DNA of 64,000 nucleotides from Cytobacillus gottheilii (lineage in GTDB: Bacteria > Bacillota > Bacilli > Bacillales > Cytobacillaceae), in assembly GCF_900166665.1 (NCBI RefSeq), contig NZ_LT800494.1, positions 834,673-898,672 on the forward strand. The letters are read 5' to 3'. The notes beneath the pieces are model-generated. The model was given only the letters and a program-made list of their open reading frames with translations, was not told the DNA's origin and searched no databases. Every line of letters begins with the position of its first letter. Position 1 is the first letter of the stretch. Both the position numbers and the translations under genes were made by a program. Positions 28,335-37,166 of this stretch are shown piece after piece.

Positions 28335-29180
28335 ATGATCACCATAGGTGTAACTGGATGGGGAGATCATGATCAATTATATACTGGCCATATTGCTGCA
28401 CGTGATAAGCTGAAGGAATATAGCGCCCATTTTCCAGTTGTAGAAGTTGATTCAGCGTTTTACGCCGTTCAGCCTGTACGAAATGCGAAAAGGTGGACAG
28501 AGGATACCCCAGACGGTTTTCAGTTTGTTGTCAAAGCGTATCAGGGGATGACAGGGCATGAACGCGGTAAGCTCCCTTTTGAGAGCAAGGAAGAAATGTT
28601 TTCAGCATTTAAAGAATCACTTCAGCCTTATATAGATCGTAATAAACTGGCGATGGTCCTTTTTCAATTTCCGCCATGGTTTGATTGCCAAAAAAAGAAT
28701 GTAGACTATCTGCGATGGTGCAAGGCACAAATGAGAAATATTCCATGTGCACTGGAATTCCGCCATCAGTCTTGGTTTAAGGAACACTTCAGGGAGAAGA
28801 CCTTGCAATTTATAAAGGATGAAGATTGGATTCATACAATATGTGACGAACCGCAGGCAGGGGAAGGATCGATTCCGATTGTACTCGCAGCACCTCGATC
28901 TGATAAGCTTCTTGTTCGTTTCCATGGCCGTAACGTCCATGGCTGGCAAAAGAAAAATCATGATAACTGGCGTGAAGTACGCTATTTGTATAATTATAAT
29001 AAAGAAGAGCTTGCACAATGGGGTGAGTATATTCGAACACTAGAACAGAAGTGTGAGCAAATTTATGTATTGTTTAATAATAACTCCGGCGGAGATGCTG
29101 CTGATAATGCTAAGCAGTTCATTGATATGCTTGGCATTGAATATAGCTGCTTAGCACCAAGACAACTCGATTTATTCTAG
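28335..29180 (+). CDS. yunF: DUF72 family protein YunF
   Basis: 281 residues, the normal DUF72 length. It is predicted as a TIM-barrel, with family blocks IGVTGWGDHDQLY at the N-terminus, YSAHFPVVEVDSAFYAVQP, ALEFRHQSW, and LFNNNSGGDAADNAKQF near the end. The biochemical role of DUF72 is unsettled. ATG follows GAGAGGGGG. yunC follows closely, as in the yunC-yunF area of B. subtilis. Confidence 0.9.
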   Translation: MITIGVTGWGDHDQLYTGHIAARDKLKEYSAHFPVVEVDSAFYAVQPVRNAKRWTEDTPDGFQFVVKAYQGMTGHERGKLPFESKEEMFSAFKESLQPYIDRNKLAMVLFQFPPWFDCQKKNVDYLRWCKAQMRNIPCALEFRHQSWFKEHFREKTLQFIKDEDWIHTICDEPQAGEGSIPIVLAAPRSDKLLVRFHGRNVHGWQKKNHDNWREVRYLYNYNKEELAQWGEYIRTLEQKCEQIYVLFNNNSGGDAADNAKQFIDMLGIEYSCLAPRQLDLF

Positions 29181-29269
29181 TGCATGGTAAGTAGGCTTTC
29201 ATAGGAGATTTTCCAGTACACTCTTTTCCTTGTCCCGTCATATGGTGTAAGGAAAGGAGTGGGGCAGTT

Positions 29270-29572
29270 ATGATGAATTTAAGTCCTATTGAAATTGGTG
29301 GACACACATTTTTAAGTGTGTCTGTGGAACTTCCAAAAACAAATTTACTTGTAGTTACAAATGATAAAGGATATATCATGTGTGGAGCATTAGATGTTGC
29401 ACTACTAAATGAAAAGCTTAAAGATCGAAAAGTGATTGCAGGAAGAGCAGTTGGCGTTAAAACCATTGAGCAATTAATTGATGCACCGCTTGAATCCGTC
29501 ACATATGAAGCAGAAAACCTTGGCATTAAAAAAGGTATGACTGGGAGAGACGCCCTTTTAAAAATGATCTAA
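29270..29572 (+). CDS. yunC: DUF1805 family protein YunC
   Basis: 100 residues. DUF1805 signature: NLLVVTNDKGYIMCGALDVALLNEKL and GRAVGVKTIEQLIDAPLESVT. Cytoplasmic, no known activity. ATG 29270 (a second ATG follows) comes after AAAGGAG. A terminator follows. Confidence 0.9.
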   Translation: MMNLSPIEIGGHTFLSVSVELPKTNLLVVTNDKGYIMCGALDVALLNEKLKDRKVIAGRAVGVKTIEQLIDAPLESVTYEAENLGIKKGMTGRDALLKMI

Positions 29573-29590
29573 TTAAAACATACAGGCGCT

Positions 29591-29618
29591 GAGGCTGCTA
29601 TTGAGCAGTCTCTTTTTC
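29591..29618 (+). terminator. yunC terminator
   Basis: GAGGCTGCT ATTG AGCAGTCTC (one G-T pair) followed by TTTTTCTT. Confidence 0.8.
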
Positions 29619-29852
29619 TTTAAGAGGCTAAATGACTGATGAGTGATAGATTTCATTTACGCAGAAAAAAAGATAATTTGCAAATTTTCTTTTGCTAGTT
29701 GCAGGAGGAATGATAATATATGATTAAGACTAATTTCCTGCCTTGTACGGTTTAACTTGAATAATGTAGACAAACATGTAAAATATTGATGACAATTTAA
29801 ACGAGAAGTGGAAATTGAATGGATAACTTATAGATGAAAAAGAGGTTTTTTC

Positions 29853-30950
29853 ATGAGATTAGTATCAACGAAATCTGCTAAAGTAGGCAGTGTACTTGGG
29901 AAATCTATATATAACGATAAAGGGAAAGTCCTCTTACATAAAGGCGTAAAGCTTGACGCAAAAATGTTATCCAGGCTGCAAAAAATGGGGATTACATATA
30001 TATATGTAATGGACGAGAGAATGAAGGATATTGTTTATAAATCCACATTGCCAGAACAGCTGCGCCGTGAAGCCATACATACCATCGAAGATACGTTTCG
30101 GCAATCAGGCAAGGCTCAAAATTTAGACAAATCCTTTGTTATTGAACAAGCTTCAAAGAATTTTGAAGTGCTAATCGACAATCTGCTGGATGAAATAAAA
30201 GGAGATCAAAACCTCATTTCAATCATGTCAGACGTTTATACATACGATCATTATATTTTCTCTCATTCGTTAAATGTAACACTATATTCTTTAGCAATTG
30301 GTTTACAGCTTAATTTTTCAAGAAAAGATTTGGAATTGCTCGGGATGGGTGCAATTTTGCATGATGTCGGAAAAATGCAGATTCCCGAGAATATTCTTTT
30401 AAAGCCAGGAAGATTAACAGAAGAAGAATTTCTTCAAATAAAAAAGCATGCTGAAGCAGGATTTGACTTATTAAGAGGAGTACATAGCGTCTCATTAATT
30501 GTGGCTCATTGCGCTTACCAACATCATGAGCGACTGAATGGAAGCGGTTATCCGCGTGGGATTTCTGGTGATGACATTCACCCTTTTGCCAAAATAATTG
30601 CAGTTGCTGATGTTTTTGACGCTGTTACATCAAATCGAATCTATCGTAATGCTATGCTTCCGCATGAAGGAATGGAAATACTATATGCAGGATCAGGTAC
30701 ATTGTTTGATGCGAAATTGATTGAAAGCTTCCGCCAATCTGTTGCTCTATACCCAGTAGGAATGACCGTGGAGCTGAATGATGGGAGAAAAGGTGTTGTC
30801 ATTAAGCAAAATATAGGCATGTGTGATCGCCCTATTGTTCGTATTTTTGAAGAGGGCGGTTCAATGATTGAGCCGTATGAATTAGATTTAAAGGAAGAAC
30901 TTTCAATATTGATTAGCGGCTGTGATACAACGTGGCAGAATGGTTCATAA
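29853..30950 (+). CDS. HD-GYP domain protein, probable c-di-GMP phosphodiesterase
   Basis: 365 residues. The N-terminal part (about 1-120) is a DUF3391-like module starting KVGSVLGKSIYNDKGKVLLHKG. The HD-GYP domain follows, with metal ligands in ILHDVGKMQIP near residue 168 and HHERLNGSGYPRG near 224, plus the AVADVFDAVTSNRIYRNA region. Both HD and GYP motifs are intact, so hydrolysis of cyclic di-GMP is likely. No membrane segment. It is absent from the corresponding B. subtilis locus. An EAL protein at 39.1 kb could act in the same signalling network. Confidence 0.88.
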   Translation: MRLVSTKSAKVGSVLGKSIYNDKGKVLLHKGVKLDAKMLSRLQKMGITYIYVMDERMKDIVYKSTLPEQLRREAIHTIEDTFRQSGKAQNLDKSFVIEQASKNFEVLIDNLLDEIKGDQNLISIMSDVYTYDHYIFSHSLNVTLYSLAIGLQLNFSRKDLELLGMGAILHDVGKMQIPENILLKPGRLTEEEFLQIKKHAEAGFDLLRGVHSVSLIVAHCAYQHHERLNGSGYPRGISGDDIHPFAKIIAVADVFDAVTSNRIYRNAMLPHEGMEILYAGSGTLFDAKLIESFRQSVALYPVGMTVELNDGRKGVVIKQNIGMCDRPIVRIFEEGGSMIEPYELDLKEELSILISGCDTTWQNGS

Positions 30951-31027
30951 TCGGGAAAATGACCTCCATTGTACATTGCTTGTTATTTTGATATAATAAT
31001 TGCAATTGAATATGAACCTTATCATAT

Positions 31028-31190
31028 CCGATGGGGTAGAGGTGCATTATTTATTAGTAAGCTGCTTGAGGATGACAACAAGGAGAGCAGCTGAAAGGGA
31101 ATATTGCCGAAGCGGATAGCTGATGTCAGCAGCTATCTCGCTGGGGTTATCTTTAAGAGAGGTAACACTGTCATTGCAGGTAAGAAAAGT
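31028..31190 (+). ncRNA. Lysine riboswitch (L box)
   Basis: The conserved L-box blocks occur in order: GGGTAGAGGTGC near 31034, GCTGAAAGGGAATATTGCCG near 31092, the AAGC...GCTATCTCGCTGGGG arm, and ACACTGTCA near 31164. The end points are approximate, because P1 pairing (GATGG with TCATT) is weak. A terminator lies downstream, so lysine binding should reduce expression of the transporter that follows. Confidence 0.9.
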
Positions 31191-31237
31191 CTTTATACAA
31201 TATTATGAAGTCTTTTTATTTGTGTTGGGTGATTCTT

Positions 31238-31325
31238 GCAATGGAGAGCTACAGGTCGTAATGGAGAAGAATAGATTATCAAGAGTGATGATAGAGATTC
31301 TCTGCCATTGCTCTTTTTATTTTGT
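31238..31325 (+). terminator. Attenuation terminator of the lysine riboswitch
   Basis: GCAATGGAGAG pairs with CTCTGCCATTGC (one bulged G) around a long internal arm, followed by TCTTTTTATTTT. Confidence 0.75.
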
Positions 31326-31372
31326 GCTCTTTGCAATGCCTCTGCCGAATTTCATTCAAGGAGGAAAAAAAG

Positions 31373-32938
31373 ATGGAAAATACACTATTTTCTTTGCTCC
31401 CGCCGCTTGTTGCGATCCTGCTCGTAATCGCAACAAGAAGGGTACTCTTATCACTTGGTATCGGAATTATTACAGCAGCAGTGGTTCTTGCTGAAATGAA
31501 CTTACTTGAAGCTGTTTCAATTCTGTGGGAAACGGTAAAAGGAATTTTCATAGATGATGGAAGCATCAATACATGGAATATGTATATTATTCTGTTTTTG
31601 ATGATTTTAGGGGTTATTACAGCGTTTATTTCAATATCAGGCGGCAGCAGGGCCTTTGGGGAATGGGCAATGAAACGAGTAAAAACCCGGGCAGGTGCCC
31701 AGGCAATTGGGGCCATTTTAGGTGTGATTATCTTTATCGATGATTATTTTAATGCTCTAGCAGTCGGGCAGATTTCCAGACCGATTACTGATCGCCAAAA
31801 GGTCTCAAGAGCCAAACTTGCTTATTTAATTGATTCAACCTCAGCTCCAATCTGCGTTGTATCGCCTGTATCAAGCTGGGGTGCTTATATTATCGCTCTT
31901 ATTGGCACAATCCTTGCTTCTCATAACTTAACAGATTACACTGCTTTTTCAGTGTTTTTGCAAATGATTCCAATGAATTTATATGTATGGACAACACTGG
32001 CAATCGTATTTATCGTTGCACTTAAAGGGATAGAGATCGGACCAATGAGGATGCATGAACTCCGTGCGATAAGAGATAACCAGGTAATGGATCCAGAAAA
32101 GCCTGCTCCAGGCAAATTGGAGGAAGATTTACCTGTTAGTCCGAAAGGAACGGTTGGTGACTTAATTTGGCCGATTATTGCTCTTGTGGCTGGTACAGTA
32201 GGGGCAATGATCTGGACAGGCTATCAGGCTGTCAAAGAAAATGCCACCATTTTAACTATTTTTGAAAACACAGATGTTTCGAAATCTCTTGTCATCGGAG
32301 GCATAATTGGATTAATAGTTACCTTGCTGTTCTTTGCAAGACAAGTAACAGTGAAAAAGGGAATTAAAGGCTCTGTTCTTTCCAAAGGAATATGGAGCGG
32401 AATCAAATCAATGCTTCCGGCTATTTACATTCTTCTTTTTGCTTGGGCAATAGTTGATTTAATTGGTCAGCTTGAAACAGGAGCCTATTTAGCAGGACTT
32501 GTAGAAAATTCAAACATGGAGGTTTCCTTTTTGCCTTTCCTCCTATTTATCATTGCTGGGGTTATGGCATTTAGTACAGGAACTTCATGGGGGTCGTTTG
32601 GGATTTTGCTTCCTATAGCAGGCGATATTGCTGCCGCAACGGATGTGAATCTGCTGCTTCCTGCAATGGCAGCTGTGCTGGCTGGAGCGGTTTTCGGCGA
32701 CCACTGTTCTCCTATTTCAGATACGACGATTCTTTCATCAACAGGTGCTGGATGCAATCATATTGACCATGTCCTTACGCAGCTCCCATATGCATTAATT
32801 TCAGCAGCAATAGCAGGCGCTGGTTTCCTTGTCCTTGGCTTTACAGGCAGCACCATTTTAAGTCTGGTAACCATTATGATATGTTTGCTCGTATTTACGC
32901 TCATAGCATCGCGCAAATTTAAATTGGACACAGCATGA
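31373..32938 (+). CDS. lysW: NhaC-family transporter, probable lysine transporter LysW
   Basis: 521 residues with 11-13 membrane segments of the NhaC Na+/H+ antiporter family; the family text IIFIDDYFNALAVGQISRPITD, SPVSSWGAY and GDHCSPISDTTILSSTGAGCNH is clear. ATG 31373 follows AAGGAGG; an upstream in-frame start at 31322 lies in the terminator. Family knowledge: NhaC-type proteins under L-box control were proposed as lysine importers (LysW). The lysine riboswitch directly upstream supports that role over simple sodium export. Confidence 0.85.
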   Translation: MENTLFSLLPPLVAILLVIATRRVLLSLGIGIITAAVVLAEMNLLEAVSILWETVKGIFIDDGSINTWNMYIILFLMILGVITAFISISGGSRAFGEWAMKRVKTRAGAQAIGAILGVIIFIDDYFNALAVGQISRPITDRQKVSRAKLAYLIDSTSAPICVVSPVSSWGAYIIALIGTILASHNLTDYTAFSVFLQMIPMNLYVWTTLAIVFIVALKGIEIGPMRMHELRAIRDNQVMDPEKPAPGKLEEDLPVSPKGTVGDLIWPIIALVAGTVGAMIWTGYQAVKENATILTIFENTDVSKSLVIGGIIGLIVTLLFFARQVTVKKGIKGSVLSKGIWSGIKSMLPAIYILLFAWAIVDLIGQLETGAYLAGLVENSNMEVSFLPFLLFIIAGVMAFSTGTSWGSFGILLPIAGDIAAATDVNLLLPAMAAVLAGAVFGDHCSPISDTTILSSTGAGCNHIDHVLTQLPYALISAAIAGAGFLVLGFTGSTILSLVTIMICLLVFTLIASRKFKLDTA

Positions 32939-32957
32939 TAAAATAACTATATAAAGG

Positions 32958-32989
32958 AGTCTTCTCAGCAAGAGTGGGAAGGCTTTTCT
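32958..32989 (+). terminator. lysW terminator
   Basis: AGTCTTC, loop, GAAGGCT followed by TTTCTTT. The 160 bp after it are AT-rich and hold no gene. Confidence 0.6.
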
Positions 32990-33150
32990 TTATTAGGTTT
33001 ATTTTTATAATTTTCTGATATATTAAGAAAGATTTCATATTGCTTGCATAGATATAAAATGAAAGGAGGGGGGACAGGAGCGGTTGAAATAGGAAAGAAG
33101 TAATCTATGAAAGCTGGAAAACAAAAAAATATTATGTCCCAAATAATGTT

Positions 33151-33179
33151 TTGACAGTAGTAGAAAAAGTATATATACT
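33151..33179 (+). promoter_or_regulatory. Promoter of the NSS transporter operon
   Basis: TTGACA, 17 bp, TATACT. Predicted start near 33186, about 95 bp before the start codon. Confidence 0.85.
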
Positions 33180-33196
33180 AGTTTTATATTAAATTA

Positions 33197-33269
33197 AATA
33201 GTCTGAAAATATAAAAAGTTCCCATTGTTCAAACGCGTGGGAACTGAAAAACAGACTATTGCAGGGGGT
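33197..33269 (+). promoter_or_regulatory. Nested stem-loop leader before the NSS transporter
   Basis: A perfect 9-bp outer stem AATAGTCTG (33197-33205) / CAGACTATT (33252-33260) encloses a perfect 8-bp inner stem AGTTCCCA (33217-33224) / TGGGAACT (33238-33245). The outer stem ends four bases before the GGGGGT ribosome binding site. There is no T tract, so translational control or mRNA stabilisation is more likely than attenuation. It matches no riboswitch class I know. Confidence 0.65.
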
Positions 33270-33279
33270 ATTATAGACT

Positions 33280-34791
33280 ATGGATAACCGTCCTCAATGG
33301 GGTACAAGAGCAGGTTTCATTTTAGCAGCAGTAGGTTCAGCTGTTGGTCTTGGGAATATTTGGCGTTTCCCGGCCGTAGCGTATGAAAATGGAGGAGGAG
33401 CATTCTTTATTCCTTATCTATTTGCTCTTCTAACCGCAGGAATTCCATTGTTAATTATGGAGTTTACGATCGGCCAGAAATATCGCGGTTCTGCTCCTCT
33501 ATCTTATGCTAGGATGAACAAAAAGTATGAATGGCTAGGCTGGTGGCAGGTTGCCATTTCGTTTGTCATTGCCACGTATTATGCAGTTATTATTGCCTGG
33601 GCTATGTCTTATGCTTATTTCTCATTTGACTTGAAATGGGGAGATGATCCTACATCATTCCTAGTTGGGGATTACCTTCAAGTTGCAGCACCAGGAGAGT
33701 TTGGCGGAATGGTGCCAGGAGTCCTAATTCCGTTAGTTATCGTTTGGATTATAACACTTGGCGTATTGTTTAAAGGTGTAAAAAAAGGGATCGAAGCAGC
33801 AAACAGAATCTTTATTCCTGCACTTGTTATTTTATTCTTATTTATCGTTATTAGAGCAGTTACACTAGATGGAGCAGCTGCTGGATTAGAATCATTCTTT
33901 ACTCCTGATTGGAGTCAGATTGCAAGCCCTAAAGTTTGGGTTGCAGCTTACGGACAAATCTTCTTTAGTTTGTCGATTGCTTTTGCGATTATGATCACAT
34001 ATTCAAGCTATCTTCCTAAGAAAACGGACATTACAAATAATGCCTTTATTACTGGATTTGCAAACTCGAGTGTCGAGCTTTTAGCTGGTATTGGTGTCTT
34101 TGCGGCATTAGGATTTATGGCTGCACAATCAGGCGTAGGTGTTAGTGAAGTTGTTTCTAGTGGTGTAGGCCTCGCATTCATGGTATTTCCGCAAATTATT
34201 AGTGAAATGCCTGCACTTAGCGGAGCGTTTGGGTCAGCCTTCTTTATCTGCTTAACTCTAGCTGGTTTGACCTCTTTAATGTCAATTGTGGAAACATTTA
34301 TCGCTGGTGTTGAAGACAAATTTAAAGTATCGCGTACAAAAGCAGTTCTGTTTGGAGGCGGCTTAGCTGCTGTCATCTCGCTTGTTTTTGCAACACGCGG
34401 CGGCTTAAACTTCCTGGATGCTGCTGACTATTTCATTAATCAATTTGGAGTAGCACTAGCAGGATTGGTGGAAGTAGTTGTCGTTGTGTGGGTAATGAGA
34501 GAACTATCAAACCTTCAGAAACACGCAAACAGCATGTCTGATATTCAATTAGGCGGCTGGTGGAAAATATGCTTAGGTTATATTACACCAATCGTTCTTG
34601 GTTACATGATGATACAAAACATTTATACAAACATTAAAGAGAATTATGAAGGATATCCTACAGGCTTCTTAATCTGGTCTGGCTGGGGTGTTGCCGTATT
34701 AGCCATTATTCTTGGTTTTGTCTTTATGGCTATTAAGTGGAATAAAGGAACATCGCTTGAAGTTCCGAAAAACAAGGAGGTATCTCAATAA
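33280..34791 (+). CDS. NSS-family sodium-dependent transporter (MetP type)
   Basis: 503 residues with 11-12 membrane segments of the neurotransmitter:sodium symporter family. The conserved helix-1 sequence GSAVGLGNIWRFPAVAYENGGGAFFIPY (residues about 15-43) forms the sodium and substrate site. The small subunit gene that follows with one-base overlap marks it as the MetP/MetS type known from Corynebacterium, which imports methionine and alanine. Substrate here is inferred. ATG follows AGGGGGT. Confidence 0.9.
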   Translation: MDNRPQWGTRAGFILAAVGSAVGLGNIWRFPAVAYENGGGAFFIPYLFALLTAGIPLLIMEFTIGQKYRGSAPLSYARMNKKYEWLGWWQVAISFVIATYYAVIIAWAMSYAYFSFDLKWGDDPTSFLVGDYLQVAAPGEFGGMVPGVLIPLVIVWIITLGVLFKGVKKGIEAANRIFIPALVILFLFIVIRAVTLDGAAAGLESFFTPDWSQIASPKVWVAAYGQIFFSLSIAFAIMITYSSYLPKKTDITNNAFITGFANSSVELLAGIGVFAALGFMAAQSGVGVSEVVSSGVGLAFMVFPQIISEMPALSGAFGSAFFICLTLAGLTSLMSIVETFIAGVEDKFKVSRTKAVLFGGGLAAVISLVFATRGGLNFLDAADYFINQFGVALAGLVEVVVVVWVMRELSNLQKHANSMSDIQLGGWWKICLGYITPIVLGYMMIQNIYTNIKENYEGYPTGFLIWSGWGVAVLAIILGFVFMAIKWNKGTSLEVPKNKEVSQ

Positions 34792-34895
34792 TGTCAGGTG
34801 TATCTATAACAGTAATGATCGTTGGGATGCTCATTATTTGGGGAGGGCTTGCTGCAAGTATAGGCAATGCCGTTTCCAAGGCTAAGAAAAAATAA
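34791..34895 (+). CDS. metS: MetS-family NSS transporter small subunit
   Basis: 34 residues: MSGVSITVMIVGMLIIWGGL, then AASIGNAVSKAKKK. One membrane helix followed by a basic tail, typical of the MetS family of tiny NSS partner proteins. ATG overlaps the transporter stop codon by one base and follows AAGGAGG, so translation is coupled. In Corynebacterium the small subunit is needed for transport. Confidence 0.9.
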   Translation: MSGVSITVMIVGMLIIWGGLAASIGNAVSKAKKK

Positions 34896-34915
34896 ATACG
34901 TGCATTTTCATCTTG

Positions 34916-34957
34916 AGGAGATTCATTTAGCCTATGCGGCTAGTGAATCTCCTTTTT
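34916..34957 (+). terminator. Terminator of the NSS operon
   Basis: GGAGATTCATTTAGCC TATGC GGCTAGTGAATCTCC followed by TTTTT, a 16-bp stem. A second inverted repeat (34976-35010, AAGCAGCTCC/GGAGCTGCTT) sits between it and lytH and may end lytH transcripts. Confidence 0.92.
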
Positions 34958-35023
34958 AATTGGACTTTTCAATGCAAGCAGCTCCTGCCTAATGGTATGG
35001 AGCTGCTTCAAAAAATTAACATC

Positions 35024-36007
35024 TTACTTTTTACGCTTTCTCTCTTGCCGTTCCCACATCTTTAAGTGGGGATATGGATCATAGGACCATTCTGTAATGC
35101 CATTGTCCTTATACATTCCATAATGAAGATGGGGCGGAAATTTTCCAGATGTTCCTGGGGGGCCATATCCAGAACTGCCGACTCCGCCAATCATCATACC
35201 CGGTTCAACGATCTGACCGACTTTTAAGTCCTTTGCAAAGCCGCTTAAATGGGCAAAGTAATGATAGTTATTGTTAATATCGCGGATTCCTATTCTCCAT
35301 CCGCCATACTTGTTCCAGCCCTTCATTTCCACAATTCCATAGGAGGTTGCCCGAACAGGAACACCGTATCCAGCGAAGATATCAGTTCCTTCATGAATTC
35401 TGCGGCCGCCCCATCCCCTCGCATCTCCCCAAGTATTTCGGTAGCTGTATGTGCTGTGCAAAGGAACAGGAAAGGCGTGTTCGTCTAAGTTTAACCGTCC
35501 GTACTGTTTGTAAATATCGGCTTTCCCCATTATAATCCGGACTGCTTTATCTCGTTTATAGTAATTCCATAAGCCAATCTTTAGATTTTCATGATCTGTT
35601 CCATAAGCCAGGAGGAGTTTGGCGAAAGAATATAGTACATCTTCGTCACTCTTAAGACTTGCTTTTCCATCTCCATCACCATCTGTGCCTATTCCATTAA
35701 ATAGGGCAATTGAGTTAGGGTTTTCATCTTGCTTGTCAGGATTTAACAAGCCTGTCCACTGTTCCTCTTTGAAATATATTCCAGTCATACCTTCAGCCTT
35801 TGGGATATCCCGGCGTGCTTGACGGACATTTCTTTCATATTGGTCAATGGCCGCTATATAATACCAGGGAATATTGGTGACTGCTTCCGTTCGGGTATAT
35901 AGTTCCATTCTTTTCTTATATTCATTTTCTTCTGATTCTGCAAAAGCATGTACCTGTAATGCGGCAAAACATAACACAGTATAAAAGAGAATGTTAAAAA
36001 GACGCAC
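35024..36007 (-). CDS. lytH: LytH-type M23 peptidase, spore cortex maturation
   Basis: 327 residues with a signal peptide (residues 1-24, cleaved near FAES). The M23 metallopeptidase domain has zinc ligands in RRIHEGTDIFAGYGVPV and HLHYGMYKDNG, with EMKGWNKYGGWRI between. In B. subtilis LytH (YunA) is made in the mother cell under sigma K and trims cortex peptides to L-alanine side chains. ATG follows AAAGGAGG. It is divergent from lipA, as in B. subtilis. Confidence 0.9.
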   Translation of the reverse strand: MRLFNILFYTVLCFAALQVHAFAESEENEYKKRMELYTRTEAVTNIPWYYIAAIDQYERNVRQARRDIPKAEGMTGIYFKEEQWTGLLNPDKQDENPNSIALFNGIGTDGDGDGKASLKSDEDVLYSFAKLLLAYGTDHENLKIGLWNYYKRDKAVRIIMGKADIYKQYGRLNLDEHAFPVPLHSTYSYRNTWGDARGWGGRRIHEGTDIFAGYGVPVRATSYGIVEMKGWNKYGGWRIGIRDINNNYHYFAHLSGFAKDLKVGQIVEPGMMIGGVGSSGYGPPGTSGKFPPHLHYGMYKDNGITEWSYDPYPHLKMWERQERKRKK

Positions 36008-36207
36008 AATAAACCTCCTTTCACTTTTACTTGCTTTGTTAGTTTATGAAAAAAGACAAAAAGAATAGGTCATAATTTTTGGTAATGATAAAACTGTACT
36101 ACTTGTCCTAGATGGGTGCATATGATACAGTGACAAGTGAAAGAGTATTTTGACATTACATATTGGAATTTGCGTCTTTAGGAAATTTTCAGGATGGAGT
36201 GAATGTT

Positions 36208-37125
36208 TTGGATAAAAAAGAAGAGTATTTGCGTAAGCCTGAATGGCTAAAAATAAAACTGAACACAAATGAAAATTATACTGGCTTGAAAAAAATGATG
36301 CGGGAAAACAGCTTGCACACTGTTTGTGAGGAAGCGAAATGTCCGAATATTCATGAATGTTGGGCAGTCAGAAGAACTGCTACATTTATGATTTTAGGTT
36401 CTGTTTGTACGCGCGCATGCCGTTTTTGTGCTGTTAAAACGGGCTTGCCAACAGAACTGGATCTTCAAGAGCCGGAAAGAGTAGCTGATTCGGTTGCCTT
36501 AATGAATTTGAAACATGCTGTTATTACGATGGTAGCCAGAGATGATCAAAAGGATGGGGGAGCTGCCGTATTGGCAGAAACGATTAGAGCGATCCGCAGG
36601 AAGAGCCCTTTTACAACAGTGGAAGTATTGCCATCCGATCTTGGCGGGGTTTCCGAGAATTTAAAGCTTGTGATGGATGCTAAGCCAGATATCTTAAACC
36701 ATAATATCGAAACGGTCGAAAGATTAACACCTAGAGTCCGTGCTCGTGCGAAATATCAACGTTCATTGGATTTTTTAAAGCAGGCTAAAGAAATGCAGCC
36801 TGAAATTCCGACCAAGTCCAGCTTAATGATCGGTTTGGGAGAAACAAAAGAGGAAATTATCGCTACAATGGATGATTTAAGAGCACATGATGTTGATATT
36901 ATGACGATTGGCCAGTATTTACAGCCTTCTAAAAAACATCTAAAAGTGCTTAAATACTACACGCCTGAAGAATTTAATGAGCTTAAGGAAATTGCTATGC
37001 AAAAGGGCTTTAGCCATTGTGAAGCTGGCCCGCTTGTGCGCTCCTCCTATCATGCAGACGAGCAAGTTAATGCAGCAGCAAAACAAAGACAAGCTTTGGG
37101 TGATAAACAGGTACAGCAAGCATAA
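36208..37125 (+). CDS. lipA: Lipoyl synthase LipA
   Basis: 305 residues from TTG 36208, 7 bases after GGAGTG; codons upstream to 36163 are open but unlike the family. Radical-SAM enzyme that inserts two sulfurs into octanoyl groups. Both cluster motifs are complete: auxiliary cluster Cys40, Cys45 and Cys51 ([14 protein letters not shown]), and the SAM cluster Cys67, Cys71 and Cys74 (CTRACRFC). The conserved RSSYHA serine motif near the C-terminus is present. Its products include GcvH, encoded at 10.1 kb. Confidence 0.97.
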   Translation: MDKKEEYLRKPEWLKIKLNTNENYTGLKKMMRENSLHTVCEEAKCPNIHECWAVRRTATFMILGSVCTRACRFCAVKTGLPTELDLQEPERVADSVALMNLKHAVITMVARDDQKDGGAAVLAETIRAIRRKSPFTTVEVLPSDLGGVSENLKLVMDAKPDILNHNIETVERLTPRVRARAKYQRSLDFLKQAKEMQPEIPTKSSLMIGLGETKEEIIATMDDLRAHDVDIMTIGQYLQPSKKHLKVLKYYTPEEFNELKEIAMQKGFSHCEAGPLVRSSYHADEQVNAAAKQRQALGDKQVQQA

Positions 37126-37129
37126 TAAA

Positions 37130-37163
37130 GAAAATCAAGAGGTGGGGTGCCTCTTGATTTTTT
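37130..37163. terminator. Terminator between lipA and yutC (convergent)
   Basis: AAAATCAAGAGG, loop, CCTCTTGATTTTTT. It has T runs on both strands, so it can end both genes. Confidence 0.9.
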
Positions 37164-37166
37164 AGA

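Noticed and set aside
29727..29762. Short leader-peptide frame (MIKTNFLPCTV) before the HD-GYP gene
   Set aside because: It has an AGGAGG upstream but only 11 codons and no attenuator or regulatory codon run, so it cannot be supported.
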